NCBI RefSeq assembly: GCF_019097595.1
Contig: NC_080716.1
Span: forward strand, 32,593,901 to 32,657,900
DNA length: 64,000 bases
Reading direction: 5' to 3'
From: Hemibagrus wyckioides
Taxonomy: Eukaryota; Chordata; Actinopteri; Siluriformes; Bagridae
In this document: positions 13,218 to 26,500 of the stretch, one piece after another
Layout: every line of letters starts with the position of its first letter
Numbering within the stretch: position 1 is the first letter of the stretch
Translations under genes and position numbers: made by a program
The notes under the pieces: generated by a model
Databases searched by the model: none
The model's input: only the letters and a program-made list of their open reading frames with translations
What the model was told of the DNA's origin: nothing

Positions 13218-13435
13218 ATTCAGGAATGCTGACTAAGGATCCAAATCCTTCTCTTCTTTTCCTTCTCTTCTTCCTTTTTTTATAAAACTCTTCTCATCCT
13301 CTCTGCTCGTGCTGTCTTCCTCTTCCTCTTCCTCTTCCTCTCCATTGCCTCTCATCACTTCCTGTTCTGAAGGTGTTGTTCGTCACATCGCTGTTCATTT
13401 TGTGGATCAAAGAATTAAAGTAAAATGTTCTGCTT
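13218..13435 (+). other. Probable 3' UTR exon and poly(A) signal of the myosin light chain gene
   Basis: A donor (cag/gtagag, 13,102/13,103) sits 4 bases after the stop codon and an acceptor (ttacacag) ends at 13,217. This is the separate 3' UTR exon seen in many essential light chain genes. A variant poly(A) signal ATTAAA lies at 13,414-13,419. Confidence 0.55.
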
Positions 13436-14811
<1,376 letters not shown>

Positions 14812-14821
14812 TATTTTAGAT

Positions 14822-15080
14822 GTAAAATATGTTGGGCAGTGGTGGCTCAAGTGGTTAAGGCTCTGGGTTGTAGATCAGAGGAAGCCCCAGCACCACCAAG
14901 CTCCACTGTTGGGCAACTGAGCAAGGCTCTTAACCCTCTCTGCTCCAGGTTAAAGAACACTGTATCATAGCTGCCCCTGCGCTCTGACCCCAACTTCCTC
15001 AGCTGGGATATGTGAAGAAAAGAATTCCACTGTGCTGTAATGTATGTGTGGAGATAATAAAGGCTTCATGCCCTCAGTTC
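14822..15080 (+). mobile_element. tRNA-derived-type SINE with 10-bp target duplication
   Basis: A short interspersed element beginning near gggcagtggtggctcaagtgg (box A-like) and ending in aataaaggcttcatg. It is flanked by a perfect 10-base direct repeat tattttagat at 14,812-14,821 and 15,081-15,090. A box B-like segment is not evident, so it is probably internally deleted. The duplicated segment at 46,230 lacks the element, but through a larger deletion rather than a clean empty site. Confidence 0.7.
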
Positions 15081-15244
15081 TATTTTAGATCGATCTTGTT
15101 GTTGATATTTCTACTAATCCAAATAAATGTACAATAATTATAATTCATGTTTTCAGGTTGCTCTTCGACTCACTCTGAAATAATTCATCTGTACTCGGAT
15201 CACTGTACTGTCCTTCACATAGAACAATAAAAGCTTTCAATCTG

Positions 15245-15527
15245 GAATTTTGAAGGACTCTTTTCTAAATGAATCTCTTTGAAAGACTCCTTTTTAAATG
15301 ATTCTCTCTGAATGACTCCTTTTTAAATGACTCTCTCTGAATGAACCCTCTCTAAATGACTCCTCTCTAAATGACTCTCTGAATGACTCCTTTTTTTTAA
15401 AATAACTCCTCTTTAAATGACTCTCTTTAAATGACTCTTCCTGAATGAACACACTCTAAATGAATCTCTCTATATGACTCTTCTACTCCTCTCTAAATGA
15501 CTCTTTCTGAATGACCCCACTCTGAAT

Positions 15528-15561
<34 letters not shown>

Positions 15562-15620
15562 AATGAATCCCTCTAAATGACTCTCTGAATGACTCCTTTC
15601 TAAAAGACTCCTCACTGAAT
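15245..15620. repeat. Degenerate minisatellite, aaatgactctctctgaatgactc units
   Basis: Many imperfect units of about 28-30 bases alternate aaatgactc and gaatgactcc words, and a (CT)n run follows. A re-arranged version lies at 46,398-46,700 in the duplicate, with different unit numbers in the two copies. Confidence 0.85.
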
Positions 15621-15630
15621 GACTCTACTC

Positions 15631-15680
<50 letters not shown>

Positions 15681-15688
15681 GTCCACAG

Positions 15689-15933
15689 GATGGACACAAC
15701 TGCTGTTCTCAGAGGATCATGACATACCAAAATTAATAATAAAGCTTAATGAATTAGCTTCTTCTTCTTCTTCCTCCTCCTCCTCCTCTTCTTCTTCTTC
15801 TTCTTCTTCTTCTTCTTCTTCCACCACATTGTTGGTGGACTGGAGGTCAGAGGAGAGGTCAGTTCTACTTCGTTCTGTCCTCTCAGTGCTCGATGACCTC
15901 ATTCAGAGACCTACCAGGACTTTCAGTGACTGA
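15689..15933 (+). CDS. Candidate terminal exon with poly-serine tract (unidentified)
   Basis: A pyrimidine-rich acceptor ending ttatgtccacag at 15,688 precedes an open frame to TGA at 15,931-15,933. The frame contains LFSEDHDIPKLIIKLNELA, then about 21 serines encoded by TTC/TCC/TCT runs, then a charged end WRSEERSVLLRSVLSVLDDL and RPTRTFSD. The post-serine part is kept in frame in the duplicate at 46,775-46,887. I do not recognise the protein and found no partner exons, so this may be the last exon of a gene elsewhere, a relic, or chance. Confidence 0.3.
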
Positions 15934-16925
15934 GGTGGACACACAGTCTCAGTCTGTCTGCTTTATCTGCTGTACCTGGTTGCTAGAATCACCATGTATG
16001 CTCCTTGAACCTTTGACTCAGCACCACTTTCGCTTGTGAACCTTCACACAGAACCAGTCACCTGTCTTGAGCAGGTTCTCAGGCTTCACAGGTTCTTTGT
16101 GAGCTCAGGTGGCTTCCTTTGCCTGTTGAATCAGGGACTGATGGATAGAAGTTTCAGATAGTTTGACAGTGGAAACACAAAGCAGAACACACAGAACGCC
16201 TGCTCACACGGAACTGTCCACTGATCTGACACCCCATTATTAGTGAGGGTCAGTCAGCAGGCTAGTGACGTCTGAAACCTCCAATACTATCCAGACTTCC
16301 CCAGGCACTGCCTCACCCTCTTTCTGGTCTGGAGTCTCAGGGATTCTCAGATATATGTAAACTAACACACACACACACACACACACACACACTTAAATAG
16401 AGGCTGTTATTCACCCTCATACACTTTTCCAGCTACTCATGCTTTCATTCAACATTCAAACTAAAGGCAATAAAAACAAACACAAGGCCTTTATACAGAC
16501 AGAATGGATTCTAGCCCCTGAGTGAAACCTGAATAAAGCTCTTACTGGACCAGAAATGATGAAATGATCAAACTGCACACAGGTGATCTGAGGTCAGGAA
16601 TTTTAACACTGTATGCTCAGGAGAGCGTCACTGTGTTATAATAGAGTGTGTACCATGCAGATTCCACAGGAATCACTGCTACTAATGCAGAATTTAATAA
16701 AACTGGCTCTGATTATCTTTAATCCTATAGTGGCCTGAAGTCTTCCCCCCTGACTGGGCAATCCACCCAGTCCCACTCCTCTGGATCCTACTGGTATAGA
16801 GAATTCTTCCGGTCTCACATGTCATCTTAGTAATACAAGAAAATAAAATGTATGTTCTGATTGTTACCCACACTAGCACAGGGTCAGATTAGACTGCGTG
16901 AAGCTCCCTGGCCCTGGATTAACTA
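15934..16925. other. Intergenic, no gene recognised
   Basis: No coding signal is seen apart from (CA)n at about 16,367-16,392. The left 310 bases recur at 46,888-47,200; the remainder is absent from the duplicate. Confidence 0.55.
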
Positions 16926-16975
16926 GACCTGCTCTAAGTGTATGTGCTATTTGTGCTATTTATGGATGAATAAAG

Positions 16976-17054
<79 letters not shown>

Positions 17055-17056
17055 GC
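16926..17056 (+). mobile_element. LINE/SINE 3' tail with (TCTA)n
   Basis: The words gctatttatggatgaataaag run directly into about 20 TCTA units, the tail structure of common fish LINE/SINE families. The duplicate at 47,203-47,391 keeps the gatgaataaag-(TCTA)n part and adds (TCTG)n. Confidence 0.65.
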
Positions 17057-17400
17057 TGCAAGAAATGAGACCAGCACCCTCCCGAGTCAGATGGACACTG
17101 TCCCGTCCTAACAGTCCAGCCTTGCCCTCAAAAGAGCTCCAATTGTCTATGAAGCCCACATTGTTTTCGGAGCACCACCTGGACATCCAGCAGTTCAGTG
17201 ACCATAACCTGCTGTAAGCTACATCGCCACGCCGCATTGGGATGGGGCCAGAGCATACTACAGCATCGGACATCGCCTTCGCTAATTTACACATGAATCG
17301 CATGAATAAATTTGGCGATGCCCTTCCTGACGCAACCCTCTCTATTTATCCGGGCTTGGGACTGGCACAGAAGTCATTGGACTGTGACCCCCATGGCTAG
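17043..17400 (-). mobile_element. Fragment of a retroelement SGNH-esterase-like ORF
   Basis: The minus-strand frame at 17,060-17,260 includes LNCWMSRWCSENNVGFIDNW, then GKAGLLGRDSVHLTREGAG. This has the form of the C-terminal Asp-x-x-His block of SGNH esterases carried by some fish non-LTR elements. The flank at 17,300-17,400 (gccagtcccaagcccggata, on the - strand) is a dispersed repeat also seen degenerated at about 56,960-57,060. Family assignment is uncertain. Confidence 0.5.
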
Positions 17401-17761
17401 ATTCCTTCACTAAGTTACACACCTCTACAACATTACTCTTAGTAACCTCAGACTGATGAAGGTGTATATCATCAGCTCCTACATGGAAAACTACCTTTAA
17501 GGATCTGTGCTTGTCTTGGACCCTAAGATTACCTGCTATGTCCGACTGGAGCCCCTAAAGGCCGAGCTAATTTCAAGAAGAAGAAAAAAAAGAAAAGAAA
17601 ATGAAATAGTAGCAAAGAAAAAAGTGAAAAATGCGATAAAAGAAAATGACAGAATGACAAAATTACTGATAATAAATGGGTGTAGTTTAAAAGATGACTG
17701 AAACATCCGTCACATTATTTATAAACAGGAAGTACAACACCTTTAATGTTCAGATTTAATG

Positions 17762-17767
17762 TTTATT
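17762..17767 (-). terminator. Candidate poly(A) signal of the SecA-like gene 1
   Basis: AATAAA on the minus strand, about 390 bases beyond the stop codon at 18,160. It is the first canonical hexamer I see downstream in this AT-rich DNA, so usage is uncertain. Confidence 0.35.
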
Positions 17768-18159
17768 TGTAGATATAATCATACATTATGTTTTTTTCCC
17801 ATTAAGGACATGTGTAATGTTTGTCTAATATTAGGACATGATTATTGGTTAGATGTGTAGATATATAATAATATAAAGTAATAATGGAGCAGACAGAAAG
17901 TTAGAGATTAATCATACAAATAATTTCTATATTTCTATCTTTTAAAATTCTCCAGCTAACAGATAAAAGTCTAAAATGATTAACTATTGATTTTATCTGT
18001 AAAACTCACTCTCTCTCTCTCTCTCTCTCTCTGAACAAGTGAATAATTCTTTTCCTCTTTAAATGATGAGTTAGCTAGGTGCTAAATATTCAGGTTGGTC
18101 AGTCAACATACAGTAAATGTTAATCTAATTTTCTCCAGTTGTTATTTTTTTTTCTAAAA

Positions 18160-18581
18160 CTAAAGTTCTCTTTTGGTCTTCCTGTCTGAATGTTTCTCTG
18201 GCACAGGTTTCCTGGCAGATTTGCTTTTTGCCACGCCCTTCCTGTTTTCTCTGAGGTTAGGACGGGCACTGAGAGTTAATCCTACAGTGTCTGTGTTATT
18301 TCCTTGTGTGGGAATTGAACCCTGGCCGCGGCTGTGAGAGGGTAAGGTCCTGGTGTTGTGCTGCTTGTAAAACCCAGTTATTTCTTTTACATGCTTTTGT
18401 GCATTTCTGCATAAATATCTCTCATTTTTCACCCACTCCTTCAGATCATCTGCTTGGTTTTGGTTGATCACATTTTTCTTTTCGTATTCCTTTATAATAT
18501 TCTCAAATCCTTGTTTGTAGTATTTCCTAGTACTTTCTGCTGTCAGTCCATAATCCTTGTTGCTAGATTTACGGGTTCGAT
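18160..18581 (-). CDS. Gene 1 last exon: helical domain and basic tail
   Basis: The acceptor is ttccacgcag and the exon starts in phase 1 after the 21,405 donor. It begins [20 protein letters not shown], continues with a helical segment ending [13 protein letters not shown], then a Ser/Lys/Arg-rich tail ending DRKTKREL and a TAG. The paralogous exon at 47,968-48,209 is conserved up to NTRT and then stops, so the basic tail is specific to this copy or lost in the other. Confidence 0.75.
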
Positions 18582-20478
18582 CTGCGTGGAAATTAGACAG
18601 AGAGAATAAAATAGATCAGATCAGTGTGGAAACTCAAGCACTGCAGTGATTTCATGATAATGTACAGTAAAGGTAAAAGACATTTTAAACACATAGAAAA
18701 ATTTACTTCACAAAAACTCAGATATTTTAAAGATGAACAGAATCCAGTATTTCTGCCTCTTTCAGTCCACTATAACTGTATAATGATTATAATCACATTG
18801 ATTCATATTTTTCATGAATTATTCTTGAAACATCCTTTTTCTTGACTTGTCCATTACAGTTTATGAAGAACATACACTACATTTTAGTTCATTCACTCAC
18901 GCCTGCTAAAGTGGATATTAGTTTTCGGAAGAAAAAGAAACTTAACCTTCACTCACTTCAAATTCAGTGACTCTTAAAATTGCTGAGTATAGAAACACAA
19001 AGTAAAATAAATGATTTATTTATATTTATAATAGCCCCATGTGTGTGGACAAGGCTTTAGTTTTATTAAATATAAAATAAAAATCTACTAAGTACAGCTA
19101 AGTTTTAAGACTTAGGTATTAACCATATTTTTGGAGAAACTGTATTATATTAATGAAAATGTTTTTAATATATTAATAAAATATTGTTTGTTCATTTACT
19201 ACCACCCTGTAATCTGAAACCTGGCAACTCTGAAGAAGGCTTCAAGATATTACTGTTGTATTTAGGTTGGATTTTATACTGAAAATTGTTTTGTTAAAAC
19301 ATTTTAATAAAATCACAGTATCTTATTACCCTTAGTATTTATAATTTTACAATAGAGTATCAGTTTGATATTACTGTTTCTTGTTTTTGGCCACTAAAGG
19401 TCCTCCCAGAGTTTTTGTGATAAGAAGAGAATTGGTTGTGGTGCATAATGTATTTTCTATAAATTTTCACTTTCACTTGTTGTGTTTTGTTTTGTGGATT
19501 GCTGTATATTTTCTTTTTCTTTTTTCCTAAACCACACCCCTATTTAAACTAAATGAACTAACAATGACGAGCTGGGAATGTCCTCCTATAAAAGAGCAGC
19601 TGTGACTGGGACACGAGGTGGCAGCACCATGTGATCAAACCCGGAACCGGACTAACCAGAGGGCGAGTAAGAGAAGAGACTTGTTGCACCTACACCGGCG
19701 TTTTTAACTAGTGAGTGCTTCGCCTGTGGCGCGGTGGATTATGGTTATGTGAGTGTGCAACGCCCGTGAGTAAAGACAGAGGAGAACATTACGTACAAGA
19801 ACAAAAGCATTTTCTTTGAAAACCGTTTCAGTAATATCATTACTTTAGTCAGTCAATTATTTAAGCCGGATGTACAGTTATATAGTTACACAGAATTTAT
19901 CACAGCTTATTCTCTACTTATATCCCCTAGAGAATTCTCTATTGTAATTGATACAAATCTGGTATCAAAACATTGCTGAAAGGGTTCTCCTATTCTAATC
20001 CTGTTGTCCCAAATATCGACACCAGCCGCTCTTTCTGTAATAGCCTTCCTGAAACTTTAACTCACTTATTCTGGACATGTACACACGTTGAAAAATTCTG
20101 GTCTGATATCTTAGTTCTTCTACAAGATAATCTTCTCCCAAACATCTCTTTTTCTCTCAAGCATATTATTTTTGGTTTTTATGAACATAACAAAGAAGAT
20201 AGTAGATATTATATTATGAATCTAATTTTTATTTTAGCAAAATTTTATATTCATAAATGTAAGTAAACTAACAATAAACCATTTTTACCTGTTTTCATCT
20301 GTGAAATTAAGAAATACTCTGAGTCTATTAAAAGTTCCAAAAATTCTAAAGCAATAAAGACATTCAACCTATTTGAAAAATACAATATTAATAATTGGTG
20401 TGTATATGTATGTATATATATTCCTCTTCTTCTAGTTTGGTAATTTATTTGTAAAGGTGCTCTGTATTTGTTTTCTAT

Positions 20479-20517
<39 letters not shown>

Positions 20518-23500
20518 GCCCCCCGTGTTCAGTTCTGTAAAAAAACTTAAAAAAGGCAGAGGAGTCACCAGTTCCTGGAGCGCTGTTAGGTTAGCGGCAC
20601 GTGAGACTGCCCGTGACTACAGTGATTTTTAAATCATCCGATTCTTATCTTTTAAGGTATACTAGTTTACTAAATAGACTGATAATCTGTGTGGATGTTA
20701 AATGCTATGAGACTTGTTACAGTAGTGAGACTTGTTACATACTTGAGACAGTATGTTGGATACTGGCAGAGCTTTCTCTATTTCCCAGCACCACCACTCC
20801 TGCAGTCTTTATTGGGGAGTGAGAATAAAGGGACATTTTGCTGTATTTAAGTTGCCGTGTTTTCTCTGTTCTTTGCTTGGCTTTTGACTTTGCTACCAGC
20901 ATTTTTCAGCATTTCTGTGTTTTTGGATTACTTTCTTATTCCTTTGTTTGGATTTTCTGTCTTTGTTTTTTGTTATTGTTGCTTAAACTCTTACCTTGTT
21001 GACCTTTGATGTTTTACCCTTTGCAGTCTTTCCTATATTGGATTTTTAGGATTATAATATTTTTGGTTGTCTCTAGAGTATTGTTCCAAAGCAATAAATC
21101 TTTTTATTGACCACTGACCTTACACTGAGTCCTTACACAGTTCTATAGCACAAGGGCTAAGAGTTAGCAGTAGAGACCTGAGTTTCAGTCCTGTAAAACT
21201 CTTCTGTAAACATGGTTTGAGAGAGGTGGTAAAAGTAACATTTGAATTCTAGCATCATTTTTAAAATATTTTGTATGTAATTTTTTATTTTATTTTTATT
21301 TATCTATTGTTTAAAAAATGATTCACTTGTAGTGTCCATAATTACTGGTGATGATCACAACTGAAATAAGGAGTGAGGGAGAAAGACTGAAAAACAATAG
21401 TTACTCATTTTTTCCCGGATGTAGTCTGAGGTTTGGGGGTGGGCCATTATTAATGACAGCTTCAGTCCTTTCTCCACATCTTTTTCAAATGTCTCTGTCA
21501 GCAAATCTCTGTGGAACATAAATATAACCATGCGTTAATATCAGGAACTTAAATTTGACCAGGTGTTTTTGTTTCAGGACAAATGTTCAGAATAGTGTAG
21601 AGATGAAACCTGCATGCTCTGGATTCAGAACTGTTGCCAGTAGTCAGTGCACGTCGATGGTCCCAGTGCAGAGCGTTCATGGAAAGCAGATGTCTTCCAT
21701 AATCTTCATCCATCTTATTGTTATTCTTCATTTTCTTATCCTCCTCAGTCACTAAATCATAGAGTGCTTTATTGTTTCTTTTGAATGACTCCGCCTTTTC
21801 TGGATTATTTTTGAGTATCTTACAAAGTTTCTGTAAACTGCTCCTTGGTGGAATGTGGTCTGCCTCGACCACTCCAGGGGTGGGTTTCTCTTTATTTATA
21901 AGTCTTCAAAAGATAAGAAAAAAAAACTTTAGCATTTTGTTAAATTATGAACATATACATGGAGAAGTTTCTTCTGAACAAAAATATATTTCTCTTTTGC
22001 ATGATAGAAAGAAAACAAATTAACTTACTTTCTGTATTCTCCCGCTTCTCCCAGCTGGCATTCTTCAATAATTTTGTCTTCATCATTTTTATTCTTTTTT
22101 TTATATTCTATAAACTTTTCCTTATCGCCTTTCCTTATTCCAGCCTCAATTTTGAATTGATTGGAGCTGTTTGTGTAGTTGAATTTGTTCTGGATCTTCA
22201 CAGCTTCTGCATATTTATACGGATTTGTACGAATCTGTAACAAAAGAATACATCAACAATATAATCAGCAGAAAGCCTATAAATGCATATAAGTGTTCCT
22301 CACACAAGGTGAAAGTTTGAAAGTTTTACCTAATGATAAATAAAGATGAATAAAATCCAAATTGAATATATTCCACATTAATGTGAACATAAAAGCCAAA
22401 TCTACACTGATGAAGTTCAATTTAAACTACATATTAAGTTAATGCCCCTCCCTGAACCTCCACCTTATTGTGGTGGAGGGGTTTGAGTACCCGAATGAGC
22501 CTAGGAGCCATGTTGTCGGGGTCCAAGTGTCCCTGGTAGGGTCTCCCAAGGCAAACAGGTCCTAGGTGAAGGGTCAGACTAAGAGCGGTTCAAATCCCCT
22601 CATGAAGAAAAAGAAAGCATGGACCGTTACGTCGTCCGGATTGGCGTTACCGGGGCCCCAACCTGGAGCCATGCCTGGGGCTGGGGCATGCAGGCAAGTG
22701 CCTGGTGGCCGAGTCTTCGCCTATGGGACTCGGCCAGGCATAGCCCGAAAGAGCGACATAGGCCCGTCTTCCCATAGGCCCACCACCCGCAGGAAGGAGC
22801 ATAAGGGGCTGGTGTGATGTGTTTTGGGTAGCAGTCATGGGCAGAGGCCTAGACGACCCAAACCCTGGTTAAAGAATCTGGCTCTTGGGACATGGAATGT
22901 CACTTCACTGGGGGGGAAGGAGCCTGAGCTGGTGGGGGAGGCTGAGCGGTACCAGCTAGAGATAGTCGGGCTCGACTCTACGCACAGCCCGGGCTCTGGA
23001 ACCCAACTCCTTGAGAGAGGTTGGACCCTCTACTACTGTGGAGTACCTCATGGTGAGAGGCGGCGGGCTTGCTTATACCCCCCCAGCTCAGCCGCTATGT
23101 GTTGGAGTTTTCCCCAGTAAATGAGAGGGTGGTTTCCCTGCGTCTTCGGGTGGGGGATAGGGGTCTCACTGTTGTTTTGGCTCACGGGCCGAACAGCAGT
23201 GTGGAGTACCCAACCTTCTTGGAGACCCTACGAGGGGTGCTGGAAGGTGCCCCGACTGGGGACTCCATAGTTATACTGGGGTCTTCAACGCCCGTGTGGG
23301 CAACGACAGTGTTACCTGGAGGGGCGTGACTGGGAGGAACGGCCCCCCTGATCTGAACTCGAGTGGTGTTCTGTTATTGGACTTCTGTGCTAGTCACAGT
23401 CTGTCCATAGCGAACACCATGTTCAAGCATAAGGGTGCCCATCAGTACACATGGTACTTTGTGGTCATGTCATCTGACCTTCGGCCATATGTCTTGGACA

Positions 23501-26500
23501 CTAGGGTGAAGAGAGGGGCTGAGCTGTCAACTGATCACCACCTGGTGGTGAGTTGGATCCGCTTGCAGAGGAGGATGCCAGACAGACTTGGCAGACCCAA
23601 GCGTATTGTGGGGGTCTGTTGGGAATGTTTGGCTGAATCCTCTGTTAGGGAGGTCTTCAACTCCCACCTCCGGGAGAGTTTCGACAAGATTCCGAGGGAG
23701 GTTGGGGACATTGAGTCTGAGTGGACCATGTTCTCCTCCTCCATTGTTGACGCAGCTACCAGGAGCTGTGGCCATAAGGTCTCTGGTGCCTGTCGTGGCG
23801 ACAATCCCCGAACCCAGTGGTGGACACTGGAAGTAAGGGATGCTGTCAAGCTGAAGAAAGAGTCCTATCGAGCCTGGTTGGCACGTGGGACTCCGGAGGT
23901 AGCTGATGACTACTGGCAGGCCAAGCGAGCTGCAGCCCGGGTGGTTGTGGAAGCAAAAGGAGGGTGTGTTCCAATTATAGGAGGATCACACTCCTCAGCC
24001 TCCCAGGGAAAGTCTATTTCAGGGTACTGGAGAGGAGAGTCTGACCTTTAGATGAACCTCAGGAGGAACATTGTGGGTTTTGTCCTAGCCGTGGGACACT
24101 GGACCAGCTCTATACCCTTCACAGGGTGCTTGAGGGTTCATGGGAGTTTGCCCAACCAGTCCACATGTGTTTTGTGGACTTGGAGAAGGCATTCGACCGT
24201 GTCCCTCGTGGCATCCTGTGGGAGGTGCTCTGGGAGTATGGGGTCCGTGGCCCTCTGTTAAGGGCTGTTCGGTCTCTGTATGACCGGAGCAGGAGCTTGG
24301 TTTGCATTGCTGGCTGTAATTCAGATCTATTCCCAGTGCATTTTGGACTCCAGCAGGGCTGTCCTTTGTCACTGGTTCTGTTCATTATTTTTATGGACAG
24401 AATTTCTAGGCACAGCCAGGTGGTGGAGGGAGTCTGGTTTGGGGACCATAGGATTTCATCTCTGCTTTTTGCAGATGATGTTGTCCTCTTGGCTCCTTTG
24501 AGCCAGGACTTACAGCGTGCGCTGGGGCAGTTCGCAGCCAAGTGCGGAGCGGCTGGGATGAGGATCAGCATCTCCAAATCTGTGGCCATGGTTCTCGACC
24601 AGAAAAAGGTGCTTTGTCCCCTCCAGGTTGGAGGGGTGTTCCTTCCTCAAGTGGAGGAGTTTAAGTATCTCGGGGTTTTGTTTACAAGTGAGGGACGGAT
24701 GGAGCGTGAGATTGACAGATGGATTGGTGCAGCGGCAGCAGCAATGCGCTCCATGTACTGGTCTGTTGTGGTGAAGAAGGAGCTGAGCCGAAAGGCGAAG
24801 CTCTCGATTTACCAGTCAATCTACGTTCCTACTCTTACTTATGGTCAAGGACAAGATCCCGGATACAGGCGGCCAAAATGAGTTTTCTTCGCAAGGTGGT
24901 GGGGCGTTCCCTTAGAGATAGGGTAAGGAGCTCTGTCACCTGGGAGACTCCTCCACATCAAAAGGGGCCAGTTGAGGTGGCTTGGGCATCTGTTTCAGAT
25001 GCCTCCTGGACATCTCCCAGGGGAGGTGTTCCGGGCATGCCCAACTGGGAAGGGACCCTGGGGAAGACCCAGGACATGCTGGAGGAACTATGTCTCTCGG
25101 CTGACCTGGGAACGCCTTGGAATTCCCCCGGAAGGGCTGGTGGAAGTGGCTAAGGAGAAGGAAGTCTGGGCATCCCTGCTAAGACTGCTGCCCCTGCGAC
25201 CCGGCTATGGATAAGCAGGAGACAATGAATAAAGTTAATGAATCTTTACAGAAATTTCAAGTACAACCACTATCAACATTCCTCAGGTTACTCCACATCA
25301 TTGTAGGTATTTAATTATCTTCCAAGCCACAGATTTTCTTCTGGAACTAGTTGTGGACTAACAGTAACATTAACACTACATGATCATGACCTTAGATGTG
25401 TATCTTATAAAATGCCCAGGCTGTATCACTCATCTTGCTGAGCAGCAGAACAAAATGCTAAGAAGTGCTTAAAATTACCTGCAAGAAAATGCATTTAAAT
25501 GTTTTGATAACCTCATTTATGACAGTAACTTAATAAATTGTAATGATTTACATTTACTTTTGTGAATGGCAGATACTTTTTGGCAGATACTCTTATCCAG
25601 AGTGACATACAGTATAAAAGTGCTTTGAGGTCTCTTATCAATGAACATCAACACTGGTTAATTAGGTGACACACTTAGGATACCTTACGATACCGTCAGC
25701 CTAAAACTCTGTTGGGAGGACAATTACAGAAAAATTTATTTATTAATTTATTATTTATCTATATTTATTAATACGTAAAACAAACAGGGAAAATAAGAGC
25801 TAGTGTAAGTGTTTCAGGAAGAGGTAGGTCTTCACCAGTCGTTTGAAGAAAGCCAAAGCCTCAGCTGTTCAGATAACTAAGAGAAGTTCATTCCACCACC
25901 TCGGTGACAGACAAGAGTCTAGATGTATACCTACCTCTTATCCTCAGAGATGGTGGGACCAGCTAAGCAGTGCTAGTAGATCAGAGAGAGCGAGGTGCAG
26001 TGTGAGGAGTAATAAGAGCTTTGAGGTAAGATGGTGCTGGTCCATTCTTTTTGTGGGCAAGTATCAGTGTTGTGAATCTGATGCAGCTACCAGAAGCCAG
26101 GGGAGGGAACCTCCCACTGTATTTTTAATCATTTGCAGTGGATGAATTGCATTCAGGGATAGAACTACCAGAAGATAGTTGCAGTAGTCCAGTCTTAGAA
26201 TGACCAGCTTCAAGCTTTTCCTTGTAGAAGGCAGTCTTGGTGGAAGTCAAGTCTGAAGAAAATTTGGACAGGAATGCATGGACAGTGGACAGAGGGCAGA
26301 GACTGTCTGTAGCTGAGTCCTACTCAGCTACAGAGTTGGGAGGTAAAGGAGACATGGTCAGGATGAGATGATAGTGTGTAGGTTGATACAGAGGAAGAGG
26401 AGTCAATGGGTAAGGAGAGATGCTGGGAGTTACATTTATGTAGGATAGGGAGAGTGATAGTGAAGGATACCAAGTGGTGATCTGAGATGTGAAGTGGCGT

